A stretch of 64,000 nt of DNA, from assembly GCA_951812925.1 (NCBI GenBank), contig OX638370.1:95370897-95434896 (forward strand), in the 5' to 3' direction. Below are positions 33,955 through 46,157 of this stretch, piece after piece. Numbering within the stretch: position 1 is the stretch's first letter; every line of letters begins with the position of its first letter. A model generated the notes under the pieces. It had not been told where the DNA came from. It saw only the letters and a list, made by a program, of their open reading frames with translations, and did not search any database. The translations under genes and the position numbers were made by a program. Origin of the DNA: Calliopum simillimum (taxonomy: Eukaryota > Arthropoda > Insecta > Diptera > Lauxaniidae).

Positions 33955-34777
33955 CGTTAGATAGTATCGACCCCCATACAAAAAAAAAAAAGTTCGAATT
34001 CTCGCCCCCAGTTTGAAAGCTAATATTGAAAGATTTTTAAGGAAAAAAACATTTTTTTTTTCGGCCTCTAAATTCGATGCAGTTTTGTTTTTTCTTATAT
34101 CTCAGTTTCAACCACCATAAAGAGCCAAGGACACTTCACAGAATTGAAGCCCACAAAAAATCATCTCTACAAAATTTAACTCAAAACGTTGAAATTGAAA
34201 AAGTTATAGCGAATGTAAAATCTCAGTACAAAATATGAAAAACAGGATGCTTCAAGAACAGAAATTGCCCCCTAAAACTATGCAAGATTCTTTTTTTATT
34301 TATTTGCATACTGTTTGAAATGTCAAATGTTAAAAAAAATATTGCATAGTCTTAGGGGCGATATTCGTTTTTGAAACATCCTGTTTTTCGTATTTTGTAC
34401 TGAGGTTTTAGATTCGCTGTAACTTCTTCAATTTCAAGAATTTGAGTACCTAAACTTCGTTGAGATGAATTTTATGATTTTTTGTGGGCTTCAATTCTAA
34501 GAAGAGTCCTTGGCACCTCAGGCTTTAGAAACTGAGATAATGAGTACAACTAGTCGTAAAAAACATTTGACATAAAAGACTTCTATGAATGAAATATAGC
34601 CCATGTCGAGACATTCACAACGATATACTATACTTGTTGATGGCGGAGATATAAAAAAAACAAAACCGCTTCGAATTTAGTGGCCAAAAAAAAATTTTTT
34701 TTTTCCTTAAAAATCTTTCAATATTAGCATTCAAACTGGGGGCGATTCGAACTTTTTTTTTGTGATACTATCTAGCG
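33955..34777. mobile_element. Fold-back element, TA-flanked
   Basis: The ends CG(T/C)TAGATAGTATC are inverted repeats flanked by TA at 33953-33954 and 34778-34779. Matching inner blocks run almost to the centre near 34295: CAAACTGGGGGCGA against CGCCCCCAGTTTG, AGATTTTTAAGGAAAAA, GAAGCCCACAAAAAATCAT, CAGTACAAAATA and CTATGCAA. The right arm carries an extra segment at about 34540-34640. There is no coding content. Confidence 0.75.
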
Positions 34778-34779
34778 TA

Positions 34780-36681
34780 CATACAATTGTGTTAATTTTC
34801 AAATTGCGATAACTCATGCACGATGAATTACACGATAAAAAGTCAAAGTCACATGCTCTAGAAATTATTTTTATTTTGTGTAAAAAAAATTACTTTTTAG
34901 GAATTATTCCATAAAAACCAGTTAGTCAATAAACATAAAAAAATATCATAAGGGGGCGTAGCACCACCCTATAACATAGATTTTTTTCATCAATTTCATC
35001 CAAATCGGTCAGTTGGTTTTCGAGTCCATTAGTAACATAGATGTTCAAACTTTTTAAATTTGCTTATCTCCTAAGCTACAAAATATAATATATGAAAACA
35101 TCACATACTTTTACAAAGAATTTGCTTAGCTGCAAAATAAGCGACAAACACTTTCTGTCGAAGTAAACGTTAGCGAGATATTTGCAAAAAACTGATTTTT
35201 TTTCGACCTTGGAACTTTAAATGTGCACAAGATTTCGCAGTGAACTTTTTACACTTTATTCTTCATGATTGATTCCGGTGAAAAAGATTTATTTGAAATT
35301 ATTTCGCACAAATTATCTTGGGCCAATATCCCAGTATTTTTGGGAAAACTGCGCCACCAAATTGACTTTGCTTTTAGAATTAGAAATATATCATGATTTT
35401 TGCGTACCATAACATTTCTTGCCATACCAGCGATTGAGTCAATTAGCTTAGACCCGGAGGATAAACCAATTTTCTATCGGTTATTTAATAGATATTAATA
35501 AGGAAGTAGGTATACCTAAAGCAATTTGCAGCACTTAATAAATCGTTCTAACTAACGTAATGTCTCTATTTTATATCAATTAGTCTTTTATTAATTATTA
35601 ATTTTATTAATTGTTGCTAGTTGCAGCAGCAACCACAAGTGATCTAATATTGAATGGCGTTGCCTTTATCTCACTCTAACTTATCCTTAGTAGCATATGC
35701 ATATTTAGCGCTGGCAGAGTCACTGACAACTCTGTATCACAGAGCAATTGATGTCCACTAATAAATCATTTTTTTACCATTCACCTGTTCTGTTTTTACT
35801 GCAGCATAGCAAAGTGGTTTCCACCTCAACATAGATGGTGTAAATTACTTTAACACAAACGTCTGTAAGCCAACTCCGCCTTCCATGTACATATTGTACA
35901 ACTGTGCGAACAATCACTAGAAGACTAGGCATAGCACAGTAAAGTTTCCCTGAAGACATTGTAGCGAAGTAAAGATAAATATTAAACAATTCTTCTGAAA
36001 GACGACTAACCACATTCAGCTTCATAATCAATCATATGCCATTGCTCTAAACATCAAGAGTATGTAGCAATTTGAGCAACCAACGGCAGCAAGTAACTGA
36101 CTTTACTTTGTCAGTCAGTCCATTAAGCTGTGATGAAATGAATGCTGAATAGCTATGCTTACAAGTATGATCATATTCTCTTACTCACTACTCAGCTAAA
36201 ACATATATCGATATCAGTGTTAAATCTACAGCCATAAGAGTATGTATAGTTGAAATGTATACAACATGTTATTAGTCAGTTGTAATTTTGCTTAGGAAAT
36301 TAGTTTGTTGTAGTAAGTAGTTAAAGCTTAAATTATATATCCCTGTATTTATTTGCCGGATTCATATTGGCGCTATTAACCGTCACACTGAATTGCCACT
36401 AATAAAGCTTTTAATTTAAGTTATCATAAATTCAATTTGCTTATAATTAGTTAGAGTTAAACCAAATTGATTACTTTCATAATTATTGCTACGAAGTACA
36501 AACATAAATAAAATCTTTTTTTATAAAAAGAACATGAAAAAGGTTTTTAAAAATGGTCGTCCATAATTGATTATTTCGAAAACTATCGTTGTATGATCGT
36601 TTAAGATTTCGACCTGAATTATAATACTATCAGAAGCACAAATAACTTCCATCTCAATTTTCACATAATGTTACAATATTA
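34780..36681. other. Intergenic sequence, nothing recognised
   Basis: No conserved gene or bounded repeat was recognised. A 35774-36031 minus-strand frame has no motif I can name. Confidence 0.5.
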
Positions 36682-37085
36682 TATACTTCACCCAGGGTAT
36701 ATTCACTTTGTTCTTCCTTTTGTAACGCCGAAAAGGAGGCGTGGCAGGTATAGCAAAGTATATGTATTCTTGATCAGCGTCACCTCTTGAGTCGATATAG
36801 CCATGTCCGTCTGGCTGGCTGTGTGTGGAAATATTTTTTACGTACCAAGATAACTTAATGAAATTTGGTACAGTGGCTTCGTCGTAAAAGTTAGGTCATG
36901 GGATTGAAAATGAACGAAATACGTCAACGAACACGCCTACCGCCCATACAAAAAATACACTCAAAACGCAATAATAAGAGCATTGTTGGTAATAACGCAC
37001 GCAAAATCCACACAAATACTAGAAAATGTAAATACAAGCTCTAAGCAAAAGCTAGGCGAACTAGGACTAGAGGGCGTGTCAGTCC
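36682..37085 (+). repeat. Dispersed fly repeat (family B, copy 1)
   Basis: It carries the signature CCCAGGGTATATTCACTTTG, then TCTTGATCAGCGTCACCTC, GAGTCGATATAGCCATGTCC and CACGCCTACCGCCCATAC. This combination recurs three more times in the window (44736-45275 same strand; 51667-52262 and 61864-62165 reversed). I recognise the GGGTATATTC...AGCCATGTCCGTC pattern as common in fly genomes, but I cannot assign its class. No coding sequence is seen. Confidence 0.65.
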
Positions 37086-37440
37086 TATGTAAGCAAAAGT
37101 TTCAAAATGTTATAATGAAGGCGCACAAAAAATAAAAGATCCTGCCCAAGAAAGGAAACCCCCCTACCTCCATGTATTTTGGGACGCTGAAACCGAATAT
37201 GACCATAAAAAATTGAACTGATAGCCCATTTTCCCCCTAGCCCCCCCCTACTGCCCCTCCTATGGGTTGAAACTCCACTTGGTGTTAACATTCGATAATG
37301 TGTGGATTTGTTTAGGTTTTTGGGTGCGCTGTATTCAAACATAACTATAAAAAATAATATCAGCCACACAGTGACTCCCTAGTATCCCCTTAAAGCTCCC
37401 CTAAAGGGGTGAAAGTTAATTTTTATGTGAAAATTGAAAA
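37086..37440. repeat. Diverged relative of the 6600-8400 hairpin units
   Basis: It contains GGTTTTTGGGTGCGCTGTAT, CCCCTAAAGGGGTGAAAG and TAGCCCCCCCCTACTGCCCC in the same order and spacing as the roughly 150-bp units of the hairpin at 6600-8400. The copy is single-sided (no facing arm) and strongly diverged. Confidence 0.55.
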
Positions 37441-37489
37441 TATTAGTAGTTTTTCAGAGTTTTCAGAAAAAAAAAAATCACACAACAAA

Positions 37490-37640
37490 CAATTTTCTGA
37501 AACATCTTAACCCATTCTAACCTGCTTTTCTGGTTTTTTTACCCCTTTTTCCAAGAACTGTGTTAATATGGGTTTATGTGTTCTACATAGTATTCTTCGA
37601 AAAATTTCACAAGGAGTCACCAGAGACAAAAAATCTTAAA
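37490..37640. repeat. Copy of an arm section of the 2720-4980 fold-back
   Basis: The bases TTTTTTTACCCCTTTTT, a TTCTACA(T/A)A block, AAAAATTTCACAAGGAGT and ACAAAAAATCTTAAAACT match, in order, the section at about 3040-3165 (TTTTTGACCCCTTTTT, ATTTCACTAGGAGT and so on). No facing arm is present. Confidence 0.55.
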
Positions 37641-39949
37641 ACTGTTTCTGTTTTCACCTACGTACTTCATCTTCCAATGTATTCTAGCTTATCCGCATTC
37701 ATTTTAAAGAAATCGCAGATTCAACTAATGAGCTGTTGATTTCCTGGTCGGTGTTACAGCCACCAACCAACCAACCTGTCTTGATCGTGCCACTCAACTT
37801 ATGCTGCTGCTGCTGCTGCTGCTGCCCTTAACAATTGCATCAAGAGTTGCTGGCTTTCATTAAATCGGCAATAGCCGTCTTACTTAACTGTCAGCACCAT
37901 TTTCCACTTTATTGCTTTATCAATTAATCATTTTGGATTTTTGTGCTGCTTTACTTTTCTTTCGATTTCTTTTATTTTTTATTTTTTTGCTTTATGCCAT
38001 TTAAAGCCGTTGATATCTCTTTCAATTTTTAAAACGATCTAACTTTGGTTGGCTTACAACAATACCACGCTTCCAAAAGAAGAAAAGCAAAAGATTTATC
38101 AAATGGTACCAACAGCGTGCCATATGCTGGCACCAACACTCACTCAGTCATTCAGTCAACTCAATACAACAGACTCCAAAATTCCAATTCCATGATCTCC
38201 TCTAGCAAAAGTAAAGTAAGCCCTGCAGCTCTTTTTCTTTAATCGCTTGAAACGAATCTCTTGACTTTTCCAAAATTCACGATGTGCGATGCTCTTTATT
38301 TTTTCGCTGCTGTGATGGTTTTTTTTATTTTTCACATTTTTTTTTGCCAATTTTTAGTGATGATAGCAAAAATCTGCTCACTGACTTGATGTTTCTGATG
38401 ATTTAAGTTATGTCTTTTAATATCGACAAATAATGAAAGTCTATGTAGAGCCACGTACCATATCAATAACCGAATTAAACCTAAAATGCAAACATATCCC
38501 CATAGGAGACGAGGTGAAGCTAAGCAAATGGCAATGGATAGGACATAATTTCCGAAAACTATACAGCAAGTTTGCCTCCAAGCGTTTGAGTGAAATCCAG
38601 AAGTCATGGTAAACATCAAGTCACCCGGAAAAGGTCATTGAAGAAGAAAGTCCAAGAATCGGAAATATCGTGAAAAGATATAAAATATCACATAAACGGA
38701 GACGTTTCATTATGGCCATATGCTGCAGTAGAAGTTATAGGTTAGAATCCAAGCTAAGAATGAGAAGATAACTCTGGCGATCATTATAGAAATCACTCTC
38801 AATGTCAAAAATACGATCCCGCTCTGTAGCGCATTCTCCAGCTAGTCTGAAATATCGAGGTTTCTTTTTTCTTTCCATTTTTTAGCACAAATTCCAGACT
38901 ACAACTAAGTGGATCCTTCATATAAAATTTCGAATTTTTTTTTCCTTGTAATCTGCTGTATTGTTTCATTTCTTAAAGCTCGCTCATTCATATCTTCAAC
39001 TGTCATCATTTTCAAATTATTTCTCGTTGAATATCTAATCGAGATTCATGCATGATCGCCGCTAAATTGCTTCCAAAAACCACAATATCAAAAAAAAAAA
39101 GGACTAGCAACAAAAAAAAAAAGTATAAATTGTACCGCAACTCTTTGGCTTTTCTTTCTTTCTTTCCCTTTGAGCTATGTGGTGTGGTGTCTGACTGGTG
39201 TCTTTTTATATGTCTGCTGCTGCTGCAGTTTGGAGAAATCAGTCCACCAAAAATGGTTGTTAACAATTGTTTAGCAAACGTGTGGTTGGTACCGCGGCGA
39301 GCTCGAGCCCGCAAAAAAGTAACAGCAGCAACACAGAGCAACTGTTGCAATGCGCGTGCACCGCGCCGCAATATTCAACATCTGATTCTTCTGGCTGTGC
39401 AATTTAAAACTTTCATAGAATTCATATCTATTTTAATTCAATTGTGTTGGCTCCTACGTTTTTTTTTTTTTTTCCTGCTCGTACTTGTTGAATATTTGTG
39501 AAAACTGTGGTAGGGTTGCCGCCTCGAATTCAAATATTACCTGAAACTCCTTTGAAGAAGGCAACAATTAGTTGATGCAAAATTCTCTTCAAAACATATT
39601 GAGATTCGTAAGCATATCATATATCTATTTTCCATACCCTTCCTCCAGGACGTTCGCTTAGTAATTTGAATTAGGTACTGGGAACCTTCCATAGCCAAAA
39701 TCCATTTGATTGAAAATCTGAAGTGGCGCTATTTTCGTGAAATCCCAAGGTCAAAAGTCACTAAAATCTGTTTTATGAAACTATAGGTCTATACAAACTT
39801 CTATTTTTTAGTGAAACATTATTCAGCAATAATGTTCGAGAGCAGATTGTTAAGTTCGAGACTTCTTGAATTACCGCACAGTTACTTTTAATCCAACACT
39901 TCTCCCTTCAACTGTCAGCTATTAACAGACCACTGTGTATTTTTGAGCG
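37641..39949. other. Intergenic sequence with CTG microsatellite and a GC-rich patch
   Basis: An eight-unit CTG repeat is at 37802-37825. A GC-rich patch (39290-39370, with CCGCGGCGAGCTCGAGCCCG and GCGCGTGCACCGCGCCG) stands out in AT-rich DNA and could be a promoter or leader exon of an unseen gene. Overlapping open frames here on both strands (39012-39501) have no domain and low-complexity K, F and L runs, so they are not called. Confidence 0.45.
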
Positions 39950-40690
39950 AGCTGGGTCATTTAGTTTGAGTTTGAAAGCAGACCGAATGCTTAGGTCGCC
40001 CAAAAGTAGTCGTCACGCCAGAAAACCGTGAAATGATATTGGAAGATTGGAGAATGAAAGTACGTTAGGGGGCTGAGGCTGAAGATATCTCAATAAACCG
40101 TGTGACTACTTTTAAGAAGAGTTTGGAACATGGATCCTTAAAAAGACACCAGAAACCATCGGGAGAACGTGCACTTAAGAAGGTCAAAGTGAGTATGTTG
40201 GCCAATAAGTTCATTGCCATTGGTTTTTGGATGCACGCGGTGTCACCCTCTTTAATTACCTTGAAAATGGTAAAACGATCACCCCCGTATATTGTTTTGA
40301 GCTTTTGAACAGATTCGATATTGATTTAAAGCAAACACGTAGACATATGGCGAAAAAAAATTTGCTGTTTTATCAAGACAATGTACTTACGTGTGCACAC
40401 GTTTGTAATCACCTGGCGAAAAACCCATAAATTGGGCTACAAACTGCTACCTCATCCAGCATATTCTCCAGATGTAGCCCTCTGTGACTTTTACAGACCT
40501 AAAGAAATAGCTAAATGGTAAGAGATTTGGGTCGAAGGAAGAGGTGGTTATTGAAAAAACGCCTATTTTGAGGGTCTTAAGAGAACCTATTATTTGGAAG
40601 GAGTAAAAAAATTGGGAAAACGCTGGACTTAAATTGAGCTAAAAGAAGACTATATTGAGAAATACAACGTTTTTTGGCAAAAAAAAAATA
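39950..40690 (+). pseudogene. Mariner (DD34D-type) transposase relic
   Basis: Scattered frames spell parts of a mariner transposase in the right order. First comes a helix-turn-helix linker (GRPK-like, then VTPENREMILEDWRMKVR at about 39990-40060). Then an internal deletion removes the first catalytic D. Next are DARGVTLFNYLENGKTI, LKQTRRHMAKKNLLFYQDN (second D) and, in broken frame, HPAYSPDVALCDFY (third D, normally PSD), followed by a YFLEGIKKLGKRW-like end near 40590-40620. Several stops and frameshifts are present. No terminal repeats were located. Long dead. Confidence 0.75.
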
Positions 40691-40745
40691 TACTTTATTC
40701 AAAAAGTCTCCAACTTATCATACAAAAGTTATAAATTTAAGCAGC

Positions 40746-40899
40746 TACACAGTAAAAATTTTAGTTTAATTTTAAAAACAAAAAGTATTCATATAAAACA
40801 ATCCCAAAACTATTTTGGAATAAATTTCATACTTTTCTGGTATAAAATTGAAACTTTTTTTGGAAAAATCAAAAGTAAACTATAATTTTTTAGTGTGTA
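40746..40899. mobile_element. MITE (family A, copy 2), 154 bp
   Basis: The ends are TACACAGTAAAAATTTTAG and, reversed, TACACACTAAAAAATTATAG, each followed by a TTT(A/C)-CTTTT-like block. The interior shares AACTATTTTGG, ATAAATTTCATACTTTTCTGG and GAAACTTTTTT with the copy at 23656-24073. This short copy is probably close to the full family length, because the other is enlarged by a nested hairpin. Confidence 0.7.
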
Positions 40900-43800
40900 A
40901 TAGCTAATAGCAGCTAATGGCCATTTTGCATTAGTGTACTGAATATAGCCGCACATAAATCCCGTGACTTTTAACAAACCATCAAACTGCTATTTAAAGT
41001 TTAATACTTCAAAGGGATGGCAACTCTACTTTCCTAACATTCTTCTTCCGCAGGCAAAAAAGTTCCTCGTACCATTTTTTGCCTCTTTAAAGACTTTTAT
41101 TCATAGAATATGAATTCATTTCGCAAAAAGTCACGGTACCGCATGCTGACTGCTTTTTTTCGTTCAGTTTTCCTTTCCTCTATTACTTTTATTTTTCTCG
41201 TATTACATACTTTTTTATTGTCTACTTGTTGCTGTTGAATTTTGAACAAACAAAGACTTCTGATTATATTTTCTTTATACCATTCAGTTCAGTCCAAACC
41301 AAGTTACCTACATCGCTTCATTGATGATGCGGCTATTGATTCCGCGCCACCAAACCCCATTGTAAGCGAACGTGCAGAAAATTGTAAAATTGATGTTGAT
41401 CAACTTTTATTGCCTTTGTTCTGGATGCTTCAAGTCGTTATGGGTTTGTTACTTAAACTGAACTCTTGAGTCAATTTGATTTTGATCAATTTGAAACAAA
41501 GTAAATAATTCAATTGCACTTGTCGCCGCGCAGTTGAAAGGTTGGCTCTTCAACGCTACGCTTTTCGAGCATTAAGGGAGTGAATCGTTGCTTGCAGTTT
41601 AAAAGTTTGTATATTATTTAATTTTTTATTTACTCGAATTAATTTGGACAGTTTTTTTTTTATTTATTTTTCTTTTTATTTTTTTTTCGTGCGCAAAAAT
41701 GATTTATTTACCAGTAGCTCGGATTCTTTGCATTTTCATTTTATCCCTACTTCATTTACTCAACCATCATCTTATCAGTTCGTGATGTTTCTAAAATCAA
41801 CCTCATTGACTTCCATTGAGTTTTCAATTTTAATTCAATTCAGTTTTAGTCGTAAAGTCTGAATCACGTTTTTGTGTCGTTTCTAGACAATAGTCGCTTG
41901 TCAACCAATTTATAGTCGAACTCTTTTTTTTTTTTTTGTTTTTGTGGGCTTCTAAGTAGTCCTCTTATAGTCATACTAACAATATGTATTGCATTCTAGT
42001 CTTTGCCAACTGTGCTCTCTATGGTCAATTGGTTAAATGGCATTTTTATTGAATTATACGCAAAGTGTTGACTTGTGCTTTTTTAAATTGTCTTAATTTT
42101 ATTAGATACTCGCATGGTATATCGTTCTATGGTGTCACTTGCAATTTCAATATATAAATTAATGGTGCTTTATTTGGCTGGCGGCAGCAGCATACCATAT
42201 TTTAAATTAATGACCTCGTACACGCCCCAACAATTAAAATGAAATTGATTATATTTGTCGATTGTAATATTACCATGTACCGACTCTTATGATTTTTTTT
42301 TTTTTTTTTTTGCTATTTTTGTTTTTATCATTGCACTCCTCACCCCCATTGACAGTGTCCTTTCCAATTTACTTATTTATTTTAATACAAGTTTTCATGT
42401 TATTGGCAGTTATTTTATTAACGTGTTTGCATCCTTTCCATGTATGATTAATGTTTTTTTCAAAATCTCAGCAGGATACGTTTAATGTGTCTAACTCTGT
42501 TGCAAGTGGAGTCGATACTCGTCTCCTAAGTTTTCATTAATTTGGTTTTTTGAGATTTTTCGCATTCTTTCTTACACTTTAAAAAATTCAACGTAAAGTT
42601 TTTCAATACAAAAAATTTATAGATATTCTTGTAAATTTATAAATCATGTCATGACTTACGAAAATACGTTGGAAACTATTTATATTTCGGGAACTGGCAA
42701 CACTAATGTCAATAGCTAAAATCTGGCAACACCATAATAAAGTTTGACAGTTTTTAGCATAAACGTACTCACAACGTTCTGATGTGCAAGTGCTTTTTGC
42801 TTACAGTGAGTAAAGAAAAGCAATTTGGCGATCCCAAATACAGATCACTTATAAGCGATTTTTCCTACACATCTTTAAAGACAACAGTCTTCACAACTCA
42901 TTTGAATTGTTTTTCAATATAAACCAAATTTTTTTATGTTTTTCTTTTGGTGATCAATTTAAAGCTAAATATCACAGTTCCAATATTACTGGCGCACAAA
43001 GAGTTCGCAGTTACTTCCAATATCAATTCCACAAACCAATTACAATATGTCAAATTCAACTTAACACAATTTCTCACACACAAATGTGGCAGAATTGTAA
43101 TAAACAATTTATCAATTCCACACAAGAAATTAACTACTCGTTCATATGTACCAGAAGAGATTGCATATTCCAGCTTGGTTAGATTTAACATGCACCACAC
43201 GAAGAAACCAATATTTGATTTTCAAAATATTGAATACCTACCATACCAAATGGACACAATCGTCCAAGTGGTACAGAAATTCAATTTAGCACAACAAGCC
43301 ATGACAACAATACAAAAGAAGCTACAACATAACAAGATGAAGAAAAAAGACAACACAAAAGACCGTGTGTATTAAAGAGTTATGAAGGTAATACAGCGGC
43401 CAACTCCATGTTTCGCTGATTTCAAATGCGGAGTCTGAGCCTCGAAATATTTTTTCTTTGATTACCATACTCGTAGATTTCATGTTTGATAATAATTTTG
43501 CATGGCTTTTCTGTTGATTCTCCCTTGTACTCCTTTTGTACATCATTGACATTTTTTTGGACATGATCTTGGACTTGGTCTTATTGTTGAAAATTGGTAG
43601 CCAAGCTTTTGTACATACTGCCAATGCGTGTGCAACGCAATTGATTTTTTGTAGTATCTTTGGTATGTTCGGGAGCAGACGAAGAAGTGTGTTGTTGTTG
43701 TTGATGTTGATGTTGTTGTTGGCAATATCGTAAATTTGTAATGTCTTCATATTAAAAATTTGTCATATCATGTTTTATTTTATAACATTTCGCCTGGAAA

Positions 43801-44735
43801 TGCTCAATCCGTTCGTAATAAGTTGGCACAAAAGGTTGGCTGGTTCTTTGGAGCATGGAGCATTTGCTGTTCGCTTCAGTTGAACACTTTCTGTATCATA
43901 TGAAGTGAAGGTGTGAGAATTTATGTTGTCCTCGTGTCGTAAAAATTAAATTGCATTGCTGGCGTAGTCTGTTTCTTTTTCAGTTTTTCTTTCTCTATCT
44001 CTCTTTTTGTTTGATTTAACCATTGGGTGCGGAATATTATAAGCTTCGTTTTGAAGCAAAAGTTTACTTTCTTGTAAAGTATAAGCCCATAAATATGTAG
44101 AAGATTCCTTATATAGAAAGATGGAAAGAATATTTTATCACCATCTATCTCAGTTTTTGAACTTCGTCAAAGCTGTATGGTTCTAATGTCTCTGGAACAA
44201 GCCTTCTCACTAACTACCACTTCGACAGGCAGGCAATATTAAGCAACGTCAGTTCTTCTTGAACAGAAAGAGTTGAAATGCACATGGATAAAAAAAAGTC
44301 CATGTGTACACTGCTGTTTCATGATAAGCGTATCCAGCGTAACATAGAAGCGAAATGTATTTTCTTTCAGCTACGCCATGTCTGGAAATCTTCCTTAATC
44401 ATAACCTTTGAGTACAATGTCGAATTAACTGTCTTCCACGGGCTCTGAAATTTTGGTATGGACCAGGTTGGTCTTAAGAACGTATGCAATCAATCTCACG
44501 TTTATCACTCTCAGGTCCAAATGAAACGGATGGCTGCCATCAGGTATTGGAGTCAAACCCTCAAAGTAGCAGAAAAATCATCTTGTACACCAGGCATGTG
44601 CACGCGGGCCATCATCATGAGCTAAAAAGTAATCGTCTGATTTTCGCAGGCCAATCGCATAATCAAATTATCGGAAATGAAAAAGTCATAAAATGCAACG
44701 TTTTTAAAATGATCTTAGAGGAGTTTGCCGTTTAT
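40900..44735. other. Intergenic sequence upstream of NTAN1
   Basis: No conserved gene was recognised. The stretch has many T runs (42295-42310 and others) and a TTG/TGA-rich repeat at about 43688-43725. An uncertain frame at 42947-43375 is listed separately. The non-coding first exon of NTAN1 may lie in this stretch, since its coding exon has an acceptor site in front. Confidence 0.45.
42947..43375 (+). CDS. Unrecognised 142-residue ORF (hypothetical, doubtful)
   Basis: The frame is open from ATG 42947 to TAA 43373-43375. The product begins MVINLKLNITVPILL and is polar afterwards, ending in a basic tail (KKLQHNKMKKKDNTKDRVY). No domain, signal peptide or family is recognised. In favour: the strand is unusually A/C-rich with few stops over 430 bp, and short TGGCAACAC repeats lie about 250 bp upstream. 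Against: other frames of similar length in this window are clearly chance, and overlapping frames are open on both strands. It may be a lineage-specific gene, an A/C-rich leader sequence or noise. Confidence 0.2.
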   Translation: MVINLKLNITVPILLAHKEFAVTSNINSTNQLQYVKFNLTQFLTHKCGRIVINNLSIPHKKLTTRSYVPEEIAYSSLVRFNMHHTKKPIFDFQNIEYLPYQMDTIVQVVQKFNLAQQAMTTIQKKLQHNKMKKKDNTKDRVY

Positions 44736-45275
44736 ACCCTACACCCAGGGTATATTCACTTTGTTATTCCGTTTATAACGCAAAGAAGGAGGCGTAGCAG
44801 GTATAGAAAAGTATATGTACTCTTGATCAGCGTCACCTCCTGAGTCGATATAGCCATGTCCGTCTGTCTGGCTGGCCACTAGGGAAGTATTTTTTACGAG
44901 AAAACTAACATACATAATTCGATAAAATTTGGTACAGTGGATTCGCCGTTAGCTCGAGGGATTGAAAATGAGCGAAATCGGTCCGCGGACACGCCTACCG
45001 CCCATACAAAAAATATATTCAAAATGCAACTTTAAGAGCATTTTGCACGAAAATGGAACCACAATTAACATAAATACTAGGAATGGTAAGCGCAAGCTCT
45101 GGGCAATAACTAGGCGAATTCAGACAAGAGGGCGTGGCACCTCCCATATAAGCAAAAGTTATAAAACGTAATACTGAAAACGCTAAGCAAAAACTGCAGG
45201 AACTTAAACAAAATTTTCAAAATACTGCAGTGTAGGGTATTTAATGTTTGGCCAGGCCAAAGGTAACACCCTTAC
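44736..45275 (+). repeat. Dispersed fly repeat (family B, copy 2)
   Basis: It begins TACCCTACACCCAGGGTATA and carries CTTGATCAGCGTCACCTC, GAGTCGATATAGCCATGTCC and GCGGACACGCCTACCGCCC. It ends with a TTTGGCCAGGCCAAAGGT block and ACCCTTACTA. The same end, reversed, opens the copy at 51667-52262, so these two copies define one boundary of the family. A spurious frame at 44962-45171 lies within it. Confidence 0.7.
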
Positions 45276-45321
45276 TAGTTTTATTTTAATTTTTTAAAAA
45301 CAGAATTGCATTCGTTATTAA

Positions 45322-45988
45322 CCCAACAAACAGAAAAGTTTGGAAAAAAAAACTTATTATACGCTTATTGTAGCAAACATTTCGTTTGGAAATAAACTTG
45401 CAAAATGTTTGAAAATTCTTGAATTTAAATTGTTTAGTAATCGAAATTTGACCCTACATGTAAGCTTGTAAAAATCATTTTTAAAAGCTTATTATAAATG
45501 ATTTTATACAATATTTTCCAAATGTTTTTATGCAATATTTTTGAATTGTTTTTTTTTAAATTTTTCAATAAACATTTTGTAAGTGTTTTGTATGTTTATT
45601 AAACAATGTTTTCCAAAAATTTTTATATTAAATTAAAAATAAAAAAAATCGTATGCTTGCTGAGACTGGCTGGCTGACTTCCAAGTTATGAGTCGACAAT
45701 CTTATCAACTGACCTAACGTGCCAGTGATGATTCAAATGCCTTGTGTTTACTTAGCTGTATATGTCATCGAATATATAATGTAAAAAATTTTTCAAATGT
45801 TTGCAAAACGATTACAAAAACATTTGGAAATAAACATTTTCTAATTGATTATTTTAACCTCACAATTCAATTGTAAAATTTCTGAAAAATAAACATTTTT
45901 CAAACGTTTGAAAGTTGGTAATGAAAACATTTGGAAATTAACTTTTTCCAAGCGTTAAATTGTAAAGGTTTTAAAATTGTTTGTTGGG
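45322..45988. mobile_element. 667-bp TIR element with TAA target, just upstream of NTAN1
   Basis: The ends CCCAACAAACA and TGTTTGTTGGG are perfect inverted repeats flanked by TAA at 45319-45321 and 45989-45991. A 3-bp TAA-type duplication fits the PIF/Harbinger superfamily. The interior is made of repeated AAACATTTGGAAATAAA-like words in both orientations plus a tRNA-like stretch at 45661-45722. It lies about 70 bp upstream of the acceptor of the NTAN1 coding exon, so it is probably inside a 5' UTR intron. Confidence 0.7.
45661..45722 (-). repeat. tRNA-Met-like relic inside the TIR element
   Basis: On the minus strand the sequence GTTAGGTCAGTTGATAAGA resembles a tRNA D arm/A box. GACTCATAACTTGGAAGTC resembles an elongator tRNA-Met anticodon arm (CAT in a seven-base loop). 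No good B box or acceptor pairing follows. It is a decayed tRNA-derived segment, not a gene. Confidence 0.3.
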
Positions 45989-46059
45989 TAATCAATTTGT
46001 TATAAATTTGAAAAGTTTATTTGTCTTTTTGTAAAGTAATTAATTTTTCTCTATTTCAG

Positions 46060-46157
46060 TTATAAATTACCACAATAATATTAATACAAGCTAGTCCTCA
46101 AAGTTCCAACTTCTCGCAAAATCTAACAAAAGAACTAAAAAGACAAAAATCAACATA
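46060..46157 (+). other. NTAN1: NTAN1 5' UTR segment of the first coding exon
   Basis: The acceptor CTATTTCAG ends at 46059, preceded by a T-rich tract. The 98 bases that follow are A/C-rich leader with no upstream ATG before the start codon. This implies at least one 5' UTR intron, which would span the TIR element at 45322-45988. Confidence 0.6.

Noticed and set aside
39012..39501. Overlapping open frames of 119 and 149 codons on opposite strands
   Set aside because: Both consist of low-complexity runs (Lys, Phe, Leu) from A/T tracts with an Arg/Ala patch from a GC-rich stretch. There is no domain and no supporting splice structure.
43322..43750. 142-codon minus-strand frame
   Set aside because: The start comes from a TTG/TGA-type simple repeat (NNNININNNN), and it overlaps the A/C-rich frame on the other strand. 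No motif.
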